DNA of 64,000 nucleotides, taken from contig CM028908.1 in the NCBI GenBank assembly GCA_016801845.1, positions 20,967,047 to 21,031,046 of the forward strand, read 5' to 3'. Positions 24,761 through 37,895 of the stretch are shown here, in pieces; positions within the stretch are counted from its first letter, which is position 1, and each line of letters begins with the position of its first letter. The notes beneath the pieces were generated by a model. That model was not told the origin of the DNA and searched no databases. It saw nothing but the letters and a program-made list of their open reading frames with translations. A program made the position numbers and the translations under genes. Source of the DNA: Polydactylus sextarius (Eukaryota > Chordata > Actinopteri > Polynemidae).

Positions 24761-26296
24761 TTAAAGTGGAGATACAGTTAAACCACAGCTGTTTGTAAAA
24801 AGTAAAAAAACTTCACTATGAGCATTTGTTTTGGTTGGTGTGAGCATGAATTATTTTCTGCTCTGTGTGAATGAACCAGCAGAGATTTGAACTGGTTCAC
24901 TTTGACAAGCTTTAAGCATTAATGTTTCGGAAGCGTGTGTCTCTGTATTTGTTTTAGTGTAAAAATCTTCAAATGTATTTTAATCTACGCTCCTGCTGTC
25001 TTGGCCTAAGTGTAAAGAAAATCTTTACCTCACAGCATTTAACCCAGAACATTAATCCAGTCCTGTGCTCGCTGTCACCTCGCCGGTGGGTTACCACCGT
25101 CGTGCCACTTTGGGCCACTGGCCGACTGGGCTGTGGGAACACCTCGAAATGCTGCCTCAGATTACCCTGCAGCACTGGCCGAGCTCCAGCTGACAGGCTT
25201 CGCCTAGTGCTCTAATGACTTACAGATTGGAGCGCTGTGGTATACATGTGTCAGGACAATGCCATGGGCCTACTGCAAAAACAGTAGGCGAGGGAGAGAA
25301 AGAGAGCCGGCGGCTTCACCCTGTCCTGTCAGACAGAGGCTTGGCCCCTGGATTGTGTCACATCACGCTTCCCCCCAACAGACCACAAATGAAGGATGTG
25401 AAGAGCAAACGCGGGGAGGAGGGGCGTCGGAGGGGCGCTCTACAACTTAAAAGGCTTTCATCCTGTAAACCGAAAAGACATTATCTTTTGACCTGGAGAT
25501 GCCCTCTGTGAGGCTGTATACTATGGTGTGAAAACACAGGGAGAGAAAGAAAGAGAAAGAAAAAAGGAAAACAGAAGAAAGAAGCGTGGATTGTGGCTTC
25601 AACAAGTCGCACTGTAGATAAGAAACATGTCTGCTGCCATGGTTTTGAAACATTATCAGTATATTCCTCTGTGTCTGAAGAATAACAAGTAATGCACCTT
25701 TGACATCCTGACAATGTTCAATACAACATTTATCAGATAGTAATGAATAGTGGTTCCCATTTAAAAACAAAAGGCTGATGCATAATTGCAATAAATGCAA
25801 AAAACAATGAAACACAAAGGATAACAATCTTTTTTTTCTAGTGGCTCTTCACACTAAACTTGAAACTTAAAACCTCTCATCTTCTCTCAACTTGGTAGAC
25901 TATTTAAACTCCATTTCAAAAGTTCAAACTTCATTAAACTACAGATACACTGGTTCTAGATCTTTATTTTCCCACACAGCCATTCATGCCGTTCTCATTA
26001 CTATTAGAAACGTCAGCGTCCACACAGGCAACTTCAGCTGGCTGCTGGCCACACCTCACACTGTACCACTGACATGAATAATGAAGGCCAATCTCAGGTA
26101 TAATTCTGGATGTGAAACAAGCATAATCTCAGCACTACACTGATAGCAGAGACACCATGTTGACACAACATCTTCAGCCCAGCTGAATGCTACATAATCC
26201 CCTGTAGGAGGTGGTGGATGCCTACCTATGATCCCTCGCAATGAGGTGTAGTTAACCAGCCGGGCTCGTGAACAACGCCACAAATGAGCTTCAGTT

Positions 26297-26320
26297 CCCC
26301 CCACCCCCCACCCCCCTCCC
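26297..26320 (-). other. G-quadruplex motif on the foxp1 sense strand
   Basis: The plus strand has C6-A-C6-A-C6-T-C3, so the sense strand has four G-runs with one-base loops. Confidence 0.75.
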
Positions 26321-26369
26321 TGTCGCCCCCACTTTGGTGCTGGTGGACTATCAGCGAGGGTCCGACAGT

Positions 26370-26670
26370 GTTGTTCCTAATTACCTATTTCTCCACTCCT
26401 GATCCTGCAGCTGGCATAATTAGTTACCTGGGGCTTCAATCCAATTTGAAGTGATGACAAGAAAGTGATCCATGAAAAAGTAATAAGTTAAATCCAATTT
26501 CAGCCTGCCTCTAATTAAATGCACATGGAACTAATGAGTCAAACCCTACCATTTCACTGATAATGGTAATTAGCGGGGTGGGAGTTGCCGGCTCTCGTTG
26601 TTGTGCCACTGTAGGTGTGAAGTGCCAAAGGTAAAAGTGCCATGGATTCTTTTAATTACAAGTGTCATTC
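26370..26670. promoter_or_regulatory. candidate homeobox-rich conserved element
   Basis: Unique sequence has repeated TAATTA/TAATTR cores (CTAATTACC, CATAATTAGTTACC, CTCTAATTAAAT, GGTAATTAGC, TTTAATTAC), two copies of ATCCAATTT, and a CTAATGAGTCA AP-1-like site. It is free of microsatellites and lies just past a C-run. It looks like a developmental enhancer; conservation was not tested. Confidence 0.35.
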
Positions 26671-26829
26671 TGTCAATGTAATTTACTGGCTTTTTGACCA
26701 GTCAAGTATGTTTCGCTGCTTTCCAGCCTGCGCAGCAGCTGTTTGTATATCTAGTCTGATTAAAGCACCTCTAGGCTGTTGAGTGTACAGCGGAGGCATC
26801 TTCATCCAGAGGCAGGGGTGGGCGGTGCA

Positions 26830-26867
26830 GGGGTGAGGTGGGGGGGGGGGGGGGTTGAGGGAGGGGG
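26830..26867 (+). other. G-quadruplex motif with a 15-G run
   Basis: GGGG, then a 15-base G-run (26840-26854), then GGG and GGGGG with short loops. It is on the opposite strand to the motif 510 bp away at 26297. Confidence 0.75.
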
Positions 26868-27348
26868 TTATAAAACCAAAGAGCCATTTAATGCTGATCA
26901 AGGATTCTGAGGCTTGTTTGACTCATATTTTTCCCTTTACTACTCGATGCAGGTCTTTTTTTTTCAGATGTTCTGTATATACTGTGCTTCATTATTTTTG
27001 ATTTGAATGAATAAGAATGAATTGGAAAGTGAGTCACATCTCCAAATGAGTAAAAGTCTCTCGGCACATCTCCTCGTGCCTAATGGGAAGACCACAGAGA
27101 TGAATGGAGCCCCGTCCGCAGATCAGGTGCTTTTATGGGGTGTCAGCTTACTACACAGCCTCATAATTGTTGGATCATGTCTTTTGATGACCCAGTCCAG
27201 TTCAACAGAGAATCATTATCCAGGCTGTGTGATGGAGAAAGTGAATGTTTCTGTGTGTGGACGGTTCCTCCAAGAACGGGTTTGTTCTTAAAAGAGGAAG
27301 TGAGATGAGACTCAGACCGTTACTCTCTGGTGTTTTACAAAATATGTT

Positions 27349-27349
27349 T

Positions 27350-27385
<36 letters not shown>
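27349..27385. repeat. (TG)n(AG)n compound microsatellite
   Basis: A TG run to 27374 continues directly into an AG run to 27385. Confidence 0.96.
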
Positions 27386-27718
27386 TGTGTGAGAGGAAAA
27401 GAGACAGCAAGAGGAATCTCACCATGAGCATGGGGTAAAAGTAAATAAATTAATGTATCACATCTTTATACAGAACTGCACACTAATGCTTATGCATGAA
27501 CACTTGGCTTTAAACCCTCAACTCTTGTGTGTATGTAGTTGGCCTGTGTTTAATTAGCAGAATATGTAATTCAGAGATAAACAAACACTCGTCTGAACCT
27601 GTGGCTTTTTCATAATGGTGGTTTCAACCCAGTGAAATGTAACATACAACATTAGAGAGCAGGCAATTTATGGTGTTAGTTAGACACTACAGCAAGCCTG
27701 TGTGCTCTTCACAAGAAC

Positions 27719-27747
27719 GGGGCAGGAGAGGGGAGGGGATGTGGGGG
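27719..27747 (+). other. G-quadruplex motif
   Basis: Four G-runs of 4, 4, 4 and 5 with loops of 7, 1 and 4 bases. Confidence 0.7.
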
Positions 27748-29179
27748 AAAGGGCCCGACTCTCTTTTCAATAGCTGAGTGACAGCTTGGCCAAGCTCTCT
27801 GTATACATTAATAAATTAGAATTTTAATTTTGTCTTTGTCTGCAGGAGATGGTCTAGTACTTCACTATGTACCAACAACTGGCTGTACGCTGGAATCTGC
27901 CGTTGTGGTCCCCTCTGTTGACCTCTGCAGCACAATTCCCTGCCAGGCTGTGGAAACTGTTTAGTTTGATCCTTTCAACTTATTTGAATCCTGACAAATA
28001 TGCACACAACTGAAAGGTCATCACAGTCATATTTCATCCTCTGGAGCTATTCCGAAGACATCTGCACAACAAAGAGGCTTTTTCACAACCTGACATTAGA
28101 CCTAGCTGCTACAATAGCTCATTAAAAAGGGCCCCCAATGGGATAGTAAGGGTATTAAATATTATATATATACACACAGAGAGAACAGGGCCTCCGTATT
28201 AATTACCAAACATGCCCTGAAGTCGTTTGCAATTTCACACTGATACAAACAATGCCTCCTTATTCAAACAAGAATACACATCTTTGAGGCAGCTGATGTG
28301 AAATTAAGGTAAATATTGCATCATAAAAAAAAAAAAAGATTAAAAATGAGAAAGACTTATTTTATGTGACAGTACAAATAACTGTCCTGCAGCCTATTCA
28401 CTTCACCCAAACTGAAACCTCACACCCATCATTCCTCCTTCTTTACTCTCCACCTGGATCACCCACCCCTCCTGTGGGCTTCTCCATAGCACCTCCTGCT
28501 GCTGGAGGTAGGGACCTGCCTCTCTTTTTTTTTTAATTTCGGTCTTTCGCATGCGTGATGAAAGGCAAAGTGGGATACCATGGAGCTTCCTGTGCATACC
28601 CAGACTCACTTCTCTGTGGGAGGGATGCAGCTCTCTCACTTCTCTCTTTTCTCCCTCCCTCATTTTACGCACTTTCTCCCGCTTTAACCAAAGCTGTACA
28701 CCTCACTAACTTCCTAATGCTGTCAACAACCGCTCCCGCTGCGCGTGGCAGGAGACCTCAAGTCTGGATCAACCACACAGGCTGATGTGCACGACCAGGG
28801 CCTCATGTGATCTGAACCAGTCCGACCTAAATATTTCACAACATAATGCTGCTTCTAATTTTCTCTGTCGAGCTTTAGATGACATGTGTGATAGTGTTTG
28901 TGTGTCTGTGTCTATTGTGTGTGTGTGTGCTGCTAAATCACACATAATGTGTGAGCATACATAACTGCAAATGTTGCACTGCCAATTTTAATTTCCTGTT
29001 TGTGAACATAGTCTAGTGCTGAGCTTTTTCTCTTTTCTCGCACACTGTGTTCTAGAGAGAGTTGCAAAAGTTCACTTCTTTTTTTTTGTATTTGTGCAAC
29101 CACAAAGTCAGCTAAGTGTGCCATAATCGTGAGTTAATAAATAAGGGAATTTCTGAGAATGACAACATATTTACAGTAC

Positions 29180-29326
29180 CTGTAGGCTTTGCTGCTTGTC
29201 GTTGACTTTGGGGGATTTGCGGCCAGTGTTTTGTTGAGACTGTACTTGATGTGACTGCTGCTGTTGCTGCTGTTGCTGCTGTTGCTGCTGCTGCTGGAGA
29301 AGGATCTGTCGTGCCACTTGAAGAGC
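29180..29326 (-). CDS. foxp1: foxp1 second coding exon, polyglutamine tract (codons 54-102)
   Basis: The sense strand reads CTCTATTAG|GCT CTT CAA and ends CTA CAG|GTACTG. This gives 49 codons, phase 0 at both ends. The exon starts ALQVARQILL, runs into 14 consecutive glutamines (mixed CAG and CAA codons), and ends with a GRKSPK and NDKQQSLQ segment. Human FOXP1 has the same frame (ALQVARQLLL, KSPKRNDKQ) with a shorter glutamine run. Twenty-three of the 49 residues are glutamine. This is the start of the Q-rich region, which modulates repression in this family. The exon sits alone between introns of 25.5 and 17.4 kb. Its length is a multiple of three with equal phases, so skipping it would keep the frame. 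The run length may vary between individuals because it is partly CAG/CAA repeat. Confidence 0.96.
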
Positions 29327-32300
29327 CTAATAGAGAAAAGCAAAACAAAAAATAAGAGATTTTATAAAAAGTCCAGCAGATATCCTAAAAGTCCCTGGAG
29401 AGCACTTTGATGCCTATTATCAGAGCAGATGTATCCCCTTACAACAATATTCTCTTCTAGCCTTCTGGTAGATAACAAACAAACATCACAGACAATCTTT
29501 TCATGCTCTCCCATTCAGAGTCATAAAACTATGGCTGGTATAAACAATATCTCAGCAAACAGACAGAGAACAATGATCAGATGTCAAAATAAATTCACAG
29601 ACTGAAAGAAGACAAAAAAACAACTGCAGCCATCCAGAAAAAATATTTATCTGTTGATAAGTTGCACTAACAGCAAACACAAATTGTCAAAGACAGTAAT
29701 CAGTACTTGTGATCCTCCTTTAGCTCAGTTAAACTCTCTGCTAGAAAGCAAATAAAAGGCTTTGTGGCTGCCTCAAATATCTGTTAAAGGACACGGCCTT
29801 CTCAGTGGAAAACAAAATACAGTGCAGTCACATGTTTATTACTCCAGCTACTCCCTTTTCCCTTACGATAAATAATCAAACATGCCATCCAGAGCAAACA
29901 AAGCTGGAGAGAGCTGAGGGAAAAAAACACAGTGGTCTTGAAAACGGTCAGCGATACCAAGAAAAGCAAGCGTTGTGTTCCCACAGTGAGCTGGCCAGCC
30001 TCACACCTCCACCAGTAAACCATCTGGGTAAATATCTGGCCTCATTCTTTCCATGTTCCTCAGACGATTGCTCCCACAATTAAACAAACAGATGGGGAGG
30101 GGGGGGGGTCATCTCACAAATGGACAAACCTATAAGTCAATTATTCTAGACTTTCAGAAATGATAAAAGAAACTTGGGGGAATGTTTAACAAGAAGATAG
30201 CGAGAGAAAGAGAAAGAGCGCAGAACACACACACCAAAAAAAAAAGAAGAAGAAAGGAAAAAAACGTCAAGAGTGATGTGTGAACAAGCAAGTGAAACCT
30301 TTTAACTACTGTGTGAAAGTAAGATATCTACAGAGAAAGGGCAAATAGAAAGCTCCGTCGACAGATGAAAAGATTGAACAAAGTTTGAGAACTGGTCTTA
30401 GTGCCGGTAAAGTCAGACGATACTTTAAGACCGAGAGGGAAGAGACGGTTACGGGGAGTGAACAGCTGTATGATGGTCTGTGTGTGGGTGTATGTAGTGA
30501 CCCTCCCAAAGCACACGGCTGTTGGATGACATCATGAGGCATAAATATGACCACAAGCTACAAAGAGGCCACACTCCTGGCATTTCACCACGCTTAACTT
30601 TAAAGTACATACATTTTCCTTCCCTCTGTCTGTCTCCATCATTCTGCGTGTGCCTTGTGTATACATAAATTCCAGTGCATGTTTAATTGTGCTCTGCTTT
30701 GAAATTTGTGGAGGGGAACCCCCATGCAAGCAAGAACACTCATAAAGAAAGCGCATAAATTGAAACTAAGAACTATGTAAGCAAGATTCACTCCCACACT
30801 CAACATGACAATATTTACTTTACTGGTCTCACATTTGAGGCATTAGGCTTTTTTCCGCCAATCTGGTAAAAATAAATAAATAAAATAAAATAAAATAAAA
30901 ATGACAACAAGAGCGGATCGTAAAAGTGCTAGCGCCCAATAAGGCCTTGAAACTCACGACATTGTGCGAAACAGCGTGATATTTTTGTATCGGGTTACGA
31001 ATCGTCTTTTAAAGATGTAAAAGATAAACGTTTAAATTCTGTCAGTTTGTCACAAAAGATCGTGTGATTCCTCAGGTAAGATAGCATAATTATCTACAAT
31101 GATCGATCTACAAAAACAGCAACGTGAAGAGTGACTACATGGCAGTGACTTACTCTGAAACTCTGATAATTCATAAGGAAATTTGAAAGAAAAAGAAAAG
31201 CCGCGACAAAATCATTTTACGACTCCCAGGGTGTGGTATTACGGGCACATCGAAGAGTAAACAAAGTTCGCTGTTTTCGTTCCCCTGCAACTGATGACAC
31301 ATGCAGTGAAATGTGTGTGCGTCGTGTCTGGGTTTACAACCGAGGGTGTTGGAACAAAGAGAGTTGAGTCAACAGGATATGATAGGAAGTTCAGACAGTA
31401 ATGGATGAAGATATACATTTCTGGGAAGTCTTCCCTCACTGTCATCTTCATGTATAAACATATAAACAGATTAAACCTCAAATTTGCTTAATTATCAGTT
31501 GCTGCAAGTAGATGAAGAGAGAGTGAAACTGCTGCTAGAGATGCTAACGAGCACATTTATATTTCAATATTTATGATAGCTGTGAGATAAACGCAGAGCA
31601 AATTATGTAATTATGTTAAATATTGATATTATGCAATCAGCACCAGGTCTGCGTCTAGTGTCCAGACGTTTGAACTACTTTTTTTTTTTTCTCTAATGTG
31701 TTCAGCTTTAAGTGGAGGAGTCACATGACAATTTAAACAATGACGGCATTTTGCAAAATGAACACTGCCTCCTGCGATTCATGTCAACAGCTTCATCAAA
31801 TTATTCTCTCCCAATTAGAGCGAGGGCACTAATTATGTGATCATGCACTGTGCAGAACATAAGTCAACAATCATCCTGATGTAGGCGAATTAACTGGCAG
31901 CACACGTCAGCTTAGAAATAGAAAAAGAAGCGACTTTTGAGAGACACGGATACGAGATGAGTAAGCGTTGATGTTGGTGTGAAATATAGAATAAAAAAAG
32001 GCAAAAAAAAGAAGAAGCTGAGCGCTGTGAGTTGCGCTCCACGGTCAGGAATGCTGCTGTCATGTTTGTATTTTAAAAAGGCCACTGGAGCTGGCATGCC
32101 TTCGAGAGGCCTAATGCTCTGCTAAAATAACCTATTGTGAACTGTCACTGTGGTGTTTACACAGCACCCACTCCTCTATTTCAGAGCCCCCACCCACCTC
32201 CTCCTCCCCTGGAATTTATCGTCTTTTGATCTCCTATTCAAAGGAGTGGACGCTTGACAGACAAGCAAGTGCAAGAACCGCAGCAGACAAAATGTGATAA

Positions 32301-32624
32301 ACTGGAAGCTGATGACAGGTGCAAGGCTTTCAGCGTACAGAGGAGAATAATGGTCCAAATCAAATGACAGATTGGTTTAAATTTATCAGGTACAATGTTA
32401 CAGCGGGCTGCCTTGGTATTTACACATGGTAAATGGTGAATATTCTCATTATACGTTTGTATTCAGAGTGAAACATGTGTTGATACGTAAACTGGATTTG
32501 TGTAGTTTACACCATCTTCTGACAGTCATAATCTCAAACTGAGGTTGTTTTGGAAGCAAGCTTGTTACTGGTATAAGACCACAACTGCAGAGATAGACGC
32601 CTACTTACACACAGCAAGCATACA

Positions 32625-32671
32625 TTCACACAAACACAGACACAGACACAGACACAGACAGACACACACAC

Positions 32672-32731
<60 letters not shown>
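32625..32731. repeat. compound CA/CAGACA microsatellite
   Basis: ACACAGACACAGACACAGACAGACA units are followed by CA runs with single interruptions (CACCAC, CATATAC), ending at CACCATAG. Confidence 0.96.
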
Positions 32732-33829
32732 ATAGACACAGTGAAGCCTCCAGGTGCTTTTGATTAGAAAACACCCTCAAGCACACGACATGGTTTTATC
32801 AGCAACAAAGACATTGCAATGTGGTATCCTTGTCGTTCGCAATCCTCTTTTATTTTCCCCATTTCAAATGTGTTCAAAGTTCACACCCTCTTCCTCGTGT
32901 TAACGCAACTTCCTCAATAAACAACAGCCGTTTTATCTGCATCTACTTTCACAGCGTATTAGTGAATAGAGGCAGGAGCGTCTCTTGTGTCCCTGGGCTA
33001 TCACGCTGTGATAAGGGAACTGCTAAGTACTGGATGTCTTTATGTGCAGTCTGCACATGTGGATTATTTACAGGCTTTGGGGTTTCCTGCTGCTAAAGCC
33101 AGCTCTGGGTGTCTCGCAAATCCCAACTCAGAGCGTTGCCACACAGTCAAGTCTGCTCTCTGCTGAATCCCCTTGCTGCACCTTTTCCCACAGTGACAAA
33201 AAAACAAGACATATTTTAGATATAATTTTCCTCTGCTCTCTCTTTATGCAACTTTACTGACCCACAGTAACAATAAAAAACAGCACCAAGAGCCCAAATC
33301 CGAGGGACGCATCCGAATCGCTCCATTTGCTTTAAACACACACTGCTCTCATCTCCTTTTGTGAATGACAGACAAATACAAAAAGAATGTGATCAAAGGT
33401 CCAGAGAAAATAGACATGATGTGGCTAAATGTGATGGGGAAAACATTCAGGGCGTCTCCACCGGGAGTCGGACAGTGGGAAATGACGGGGCCAGAGATGT
33501 TTGCTCAGGCCCATCAACAGAGAGACCTCCACCTCTCACCACAGCTGGGGGAGACCTTGAACGTGAAATGGTTTCAAGCAGATTGCTCCTAATTGCTAGA
33601 AGATGTGCAAGCAGGTGTAACCGGATCCCTGTGGCCACTCGGAGAAAAAGAAGTTACGAGGTGTGCATCTGTTTGTGTGTTTCCAGGCTTGTGTGTGTGT
33701 GTGTGGGTGCGTGAGCTTCGGTGTATTTACTCAGCGGCCATGTTTCACCAGGCTTTATTAGGCAGCAGAGTGTAGCTCAGAGACAGCAAGCAACAACACG
33801 ACTAATAGGTTAGCTCTTAATGTAGTCCG

Positions 33830-33945
33830 GCTCAGTAGACACCGGTCTCTCCGGTCTCACTCAGTGGCCTCGGCGGGGCTTCGACGCCGGCCGCCTAAAT
33901 GTCAAGGTTATCTGCTCGACTTTCTGACAGATCGCACGTCTCAAC
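33830..33945. promoter_or_regulatory. CpG-rich intronic block
   Basis: About ten CpGs occur in roughly 110 bp, including CCTCGGCGGGG, TTCGACGCCGGCCGCC and two near-adjacent CCGGTCTC copies, in otherwise CpG-poor intron. It may be a small unmethylated island or enhancer. No exon signals were recognised beside it. Confidence 0.25.
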
Positions 33946-35409
33946 TCACCTGACATTTATCACTCCCGCTGTTTCCTGTTCAGAGACAAGGCCCTCTGCT
34001 CTCGAGCCCTGGCCTCACCGAACTGAGAGGCCAGCTGAGCACGCCTGTTTGTAATGTCCTTCCACAGGAAGTACGAGAAAACAAAGTTGTCCAATAGTAT
34101 AAGGATAAATTATATCACCTATTGTAGCCGGTAGCAATGAAATCTGTAAAACTACTGTGTGACTGATAACAGATACGGTCTTAGAGAAAAGTTGACTGCA
34201 CAAACATGGAATTCACTTGGAATACCGTCATTTTAATTGAACTGCATAATTTTTTTTTTTTTTTTTTTGGCATCGGGTGATTTTTAAACATGTAAGCGGA
34301 TAAGCAGTGAGGATCATGTCTATTTATATTAATTGCAATTTTTTCTCTCCCCTTTCTCTTTTCCTCAGTAATACAGACGTTTATCTGCAATGCAAAGTAG
34401 GGAAAGTCTGGTTTCCCAGTAAGTATATAATTAATGCCATTTCCAAAAAAGCCACTCCACATGGAAAACAGGCCCCCATGCTCAAACCTTGCGCATTACA
34501 GGGTCCTCGCAACAACACTCTCCAGTCTGTGTTTAGATTTTCTAAACTAATTCATGTAGAATACATAAATAAATCAATGTTTTATACCCACTTCAAACCA
34601 TTAGATTCCCTTCCTTCACTGCACTTTTCAACTAATCTATTAATATTTATGGCGACACTAAACATTTCAAATACCCACGTTTAAACAATAAGGCAGTGCC
34701 TGCACTTACATAAGACAAAATCTGACTTCAATAATCTTTTTTTTTTTTTTTATTTTACCCCAACACATCTCCCCCTGTAACTCCCCATCTTCCCCTTTCC
34801 TCTCCCCTATATAACAGGTAATGCAGTGCCATGACAAATGTTTTTTTGGAGTAAAAAATGACTGTAAGAAAAACAAGACGAAAGCAAAGTTATTAACTGT
34901 GAGTGAAGATAGAAGAGAAGGGGGCCATGAAGCAGGACTGATGATGGAGGGAGTGGAGTGAGAAGAGCGAGAGGAGGGGTGTGGGTGGGTGGGTCAGACA
35001 GATGGAGGAGAATAAGAGTGTGGAAAAAGAAAAGAGAGGTAAAAGGGAGATGAGAAGGGAGGCAAAAAAAAACATAGTGCAGCAGAGGGGAGGCGGGAGG
35101 TTGCATGAGGTGCAGAGGGGAGGGTAAACAGTGCCCCAACCAGGCGGTTCGGGCGCTCGGAGCCTGGTACAGAGGGGTCAACCCCTCGCCCCCCCACCCA
35201 GCCCCGACGAGGTCAGCTCAGCTATGTTGGCCTGACAGCTTCCGTTTGCTGTGTGCTCGGCGTTTGTTTGGATTCCCCAGCCTTGCTTAGCCAGCAGCTT
35301 AACAACAGATGGCTAAAGAAGGCCTCTATTCAGAGTGGTCTGGATCAGAAAATCACACCAAGGAAAGTACACAAGCTGCAGACAAAACACACAGACACAG
35401 CACCGCAGG

Positions 35410-35440
35410 CACACACACACACACACACATACACACACAC
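35410..35440. repeat. (CA)n microsatellite
   Basis: A CA run with one T interruption at 35430. Confidence 0.95.
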
Positions 35441-35849
35441 ATGCAAATGACATGGATTGTCAGAGTTGCACATGCTGCAAATGAGCAACAGCAAATAAGT
35501 TTTTTTCTTCTTTTCTGCAAACACTTATTTCATTACCCACGGAAAAAAAATGCGTGCAATGACGAGACACATGCAACAGCATGCGAGAGAACGTGCACGC
35601 ATTATACCGAACAACTTCCTTGGATGATTCAATAACTGAGCAGATCTCAGTGAAGGCATTTCCGTACCCCGCCATTATTAAACGAATACTGTGTTTATTA
35701 CAGCTTTAGTGCGGTGTAAACTCATAAACACCCTCCCAGAGTACAAGAGGAGCTGTCAACTAAATATTGTTTCTCTCTTGAGTCGCTCTTCCACCTCAAT
35801 TACGCCTTTCAACTTCACAGGCTCAGTATGATAAAGTGGCAGTAAAAAT

Positions 35850-36060
35850 CATTCACATTAATACACCATTGTGCATCTGCTGCTAAAGGTAATTAAAGAA
35901 GTAAATGACTCATAAGAATAGACATATTAGCCGCAAAATGAAAGGCAACTGGGCTGCCTCATGAAAATATGTACCATTAAGATACTGCATTTTCATATTG
36001 GGGTAATCAGCTCCACTAGCCTGATGCTGATTTAATCCACTCCAGTGGAAAGTCTATCAG
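35850..36060. promoter_or_regulatory. candidate conserved non-coding element
   Basis: Unique sequence contains CATTAATACA, GGTAATTAAAG, an ATGACTCAT AP-1 site, TACCATTAAG and GGGGTAATCAG, with balanced composition and no repeats. It lies in the largest intron. Function is inferred only from motif density. Confidence 0.25.
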
Positions 36061-37714
36061 CGCACAGCCGCGTGTCACTGTCTCTCTTATGTCTACCCGC
36101 CAAGAGCCAGGCATTCGACTTCAGCATTGCCTGTGAATGACTCTACTAAAGGAGGAGGTCACACACAGGCAAATCAGTCGGAGGTGCAGTCAATGCTTAG
36201 GTGTCATTTAGAGGCAGATGGAGAAAGAGAGAAAAAAAGAAGTATGAGAGCGAGAGGAGGATAAAATGAGCTAAAAAGAGTCATAAAAAATAAGGAGGCA
36301 AAAGCACAAACGATCTGAGAACAATGCAGCAGGCGGATCTCAGTGGCCCCTCTCTCCCTGACCTTAGCTTTTTGTTCTGAGCGTACGATGTCTCAGGATG
36401 CCCACCACTGAATACAGCGGTAATATCCGTCAAGTTGATAAAGTGAGAGAAAAAGAGCAGAGGCCTGCCAACTGTGCTGGGTACTTAGGTGGACTGTTAG
36501 CAAATACACGCTCCTTCTGATTGCATCTTTAGTGGAAGTGTTGCATCACTTTGTACCGGGGAGTGTTGTGCTTGGGAAAACGGGCGCTTCCAAAAACCCA
36601 GCGTGAGACTCAGAATACTGCGAGCAGATTTTATCATGCCAGAATGATATTGTTTAGAATGGGAAGATCCATCTGCCCTGGTCTCATACATGGAGGACTC
36701 AACAGTATTGATACACTAGAGACTTTTGGGATAGGACCCGTAAAACCTCCTAAATCTTCCAATTTAGTTGTGGTGAATATAGATGAATTTAGTGCAACTA
36801 TAATATGTTGCTGGAGGAGGGAGAGTTCAGAGAGTTGCCACAGTCACGGAGCATCACTTACGCCCTGTGTGTTGTTGGCTGACCAGTCTTCAGGCCTCTA
36901 CACCACAGGGTATGTTGATTAACTCAATGTAGATGCAAAAGTAACTCATCTTGATGAATAATTCTGATAATCAGTGAAGCAGACAACAAGCGTGACACTG
37001 CCCAAAGCAAAGTTTGACTGCTTCCTTCAAGATGGATTTGTAATGACATCTGCCCAAAGAGCAGACAAATATCTGCTCCTGCTGATTTCATTAAAAAGAA
37101 ACAAGAAATCTGTCTTTGTCCCTCCACAGCTTCACGTATCTTGCAACAAACATACCATTGCATTTATGTGTGGCTCTCTGTGGTTTCGACTGTACATCTT
37201 TTCCCACTGATGCTCACTGCTGTGAACTGCCCTGACCTGAGACCTGACACATCATGAGCTGCTGAGGGAGAATTCCCAGTGTGTGTGCGTGCCCGCCTTT
37301 GTGTTTGTGAGTGTGTGTGGAGCGAGAGTTCCTTCGAAGGAGAGGATTTTCTATAAATCACAGGCCAGTCCAATTGGCTATGGATTGAGTTGCAGCAGGG
37401 AGAGACAGCTCCCTGGGAATAGCACTGTCTCTGTTGAAGTCATTCCAAGATGGGTAATGTGATCCTGTGCCGCCAGGAATAAAGGAATGGAATGGAGAAG
37501 GAAGAAAAAAAATCTGATTGCTCTGGCCATAAAGAGGAGTAATCTCCAGCAGGGTCCAGACACATCACCCGTCACACTGGACAGTAATGTATTATTGTCT
37601 CAAAGGCAGATGATGTGACACATTGGTGGGTCTCACTTTTGGTGGCTTTTTCTTTTATTGTGGGAGATATTGGACTTTGTAAGAAAATGGACAATTCTGG
37701 TGCCCACGATGGAG

Positions 37715-37895
37715 AGGAAAAAGGTCACAATGACCTTGACCTATGACCTTAGGGCATCAAAATCTTTCCAGGTCATTATTAAGTCCAAGAGAATTTGTGC
37801 CAAATTTGAAAGGACTCTCTCAAGGTGTTCTTGAGATGATATGTTCACAAGAATAGCATGAACAGATGGACAACTGAAAAAAATAGGGTCAGCAT
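37715..37895 (+). repeat. interspersed fish repeat, copy 1 (with nuclear-receptor half-sites)
   Basis: The order GGTCACAATGACCTTGACC, ATCAAAATC, AAGTCCAAGAG, TTTGTGCCAAATTTGAA, CTCTCAAGG, TTCTTGAGAT, GTTCACAAGAAT, ACAGATGGACAA is that of a dispersed element I recognise from many teleost genomes; I cannot name its family with certainty. It carries no coding sequence. The 11-mer TTCACAAGAAT (37844-37854) is shared with copy 2. Ends are approximate. Confidence 0.7.

Noticed and set aside
32625..32731. Regularly repeated units that resemble an array
   Set aside because: It is a compound CA/CAGACA microsatellite. Spacers are absent and the genome is eukaryotic, so it is not CRISPR.
36551..36922. 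123-codon plus-strand open frame of ordinary composition
   Set aside because: I looked for transposase, reverse transcriptase or other family motifs and saw none. It may simply be unique intron sequence.
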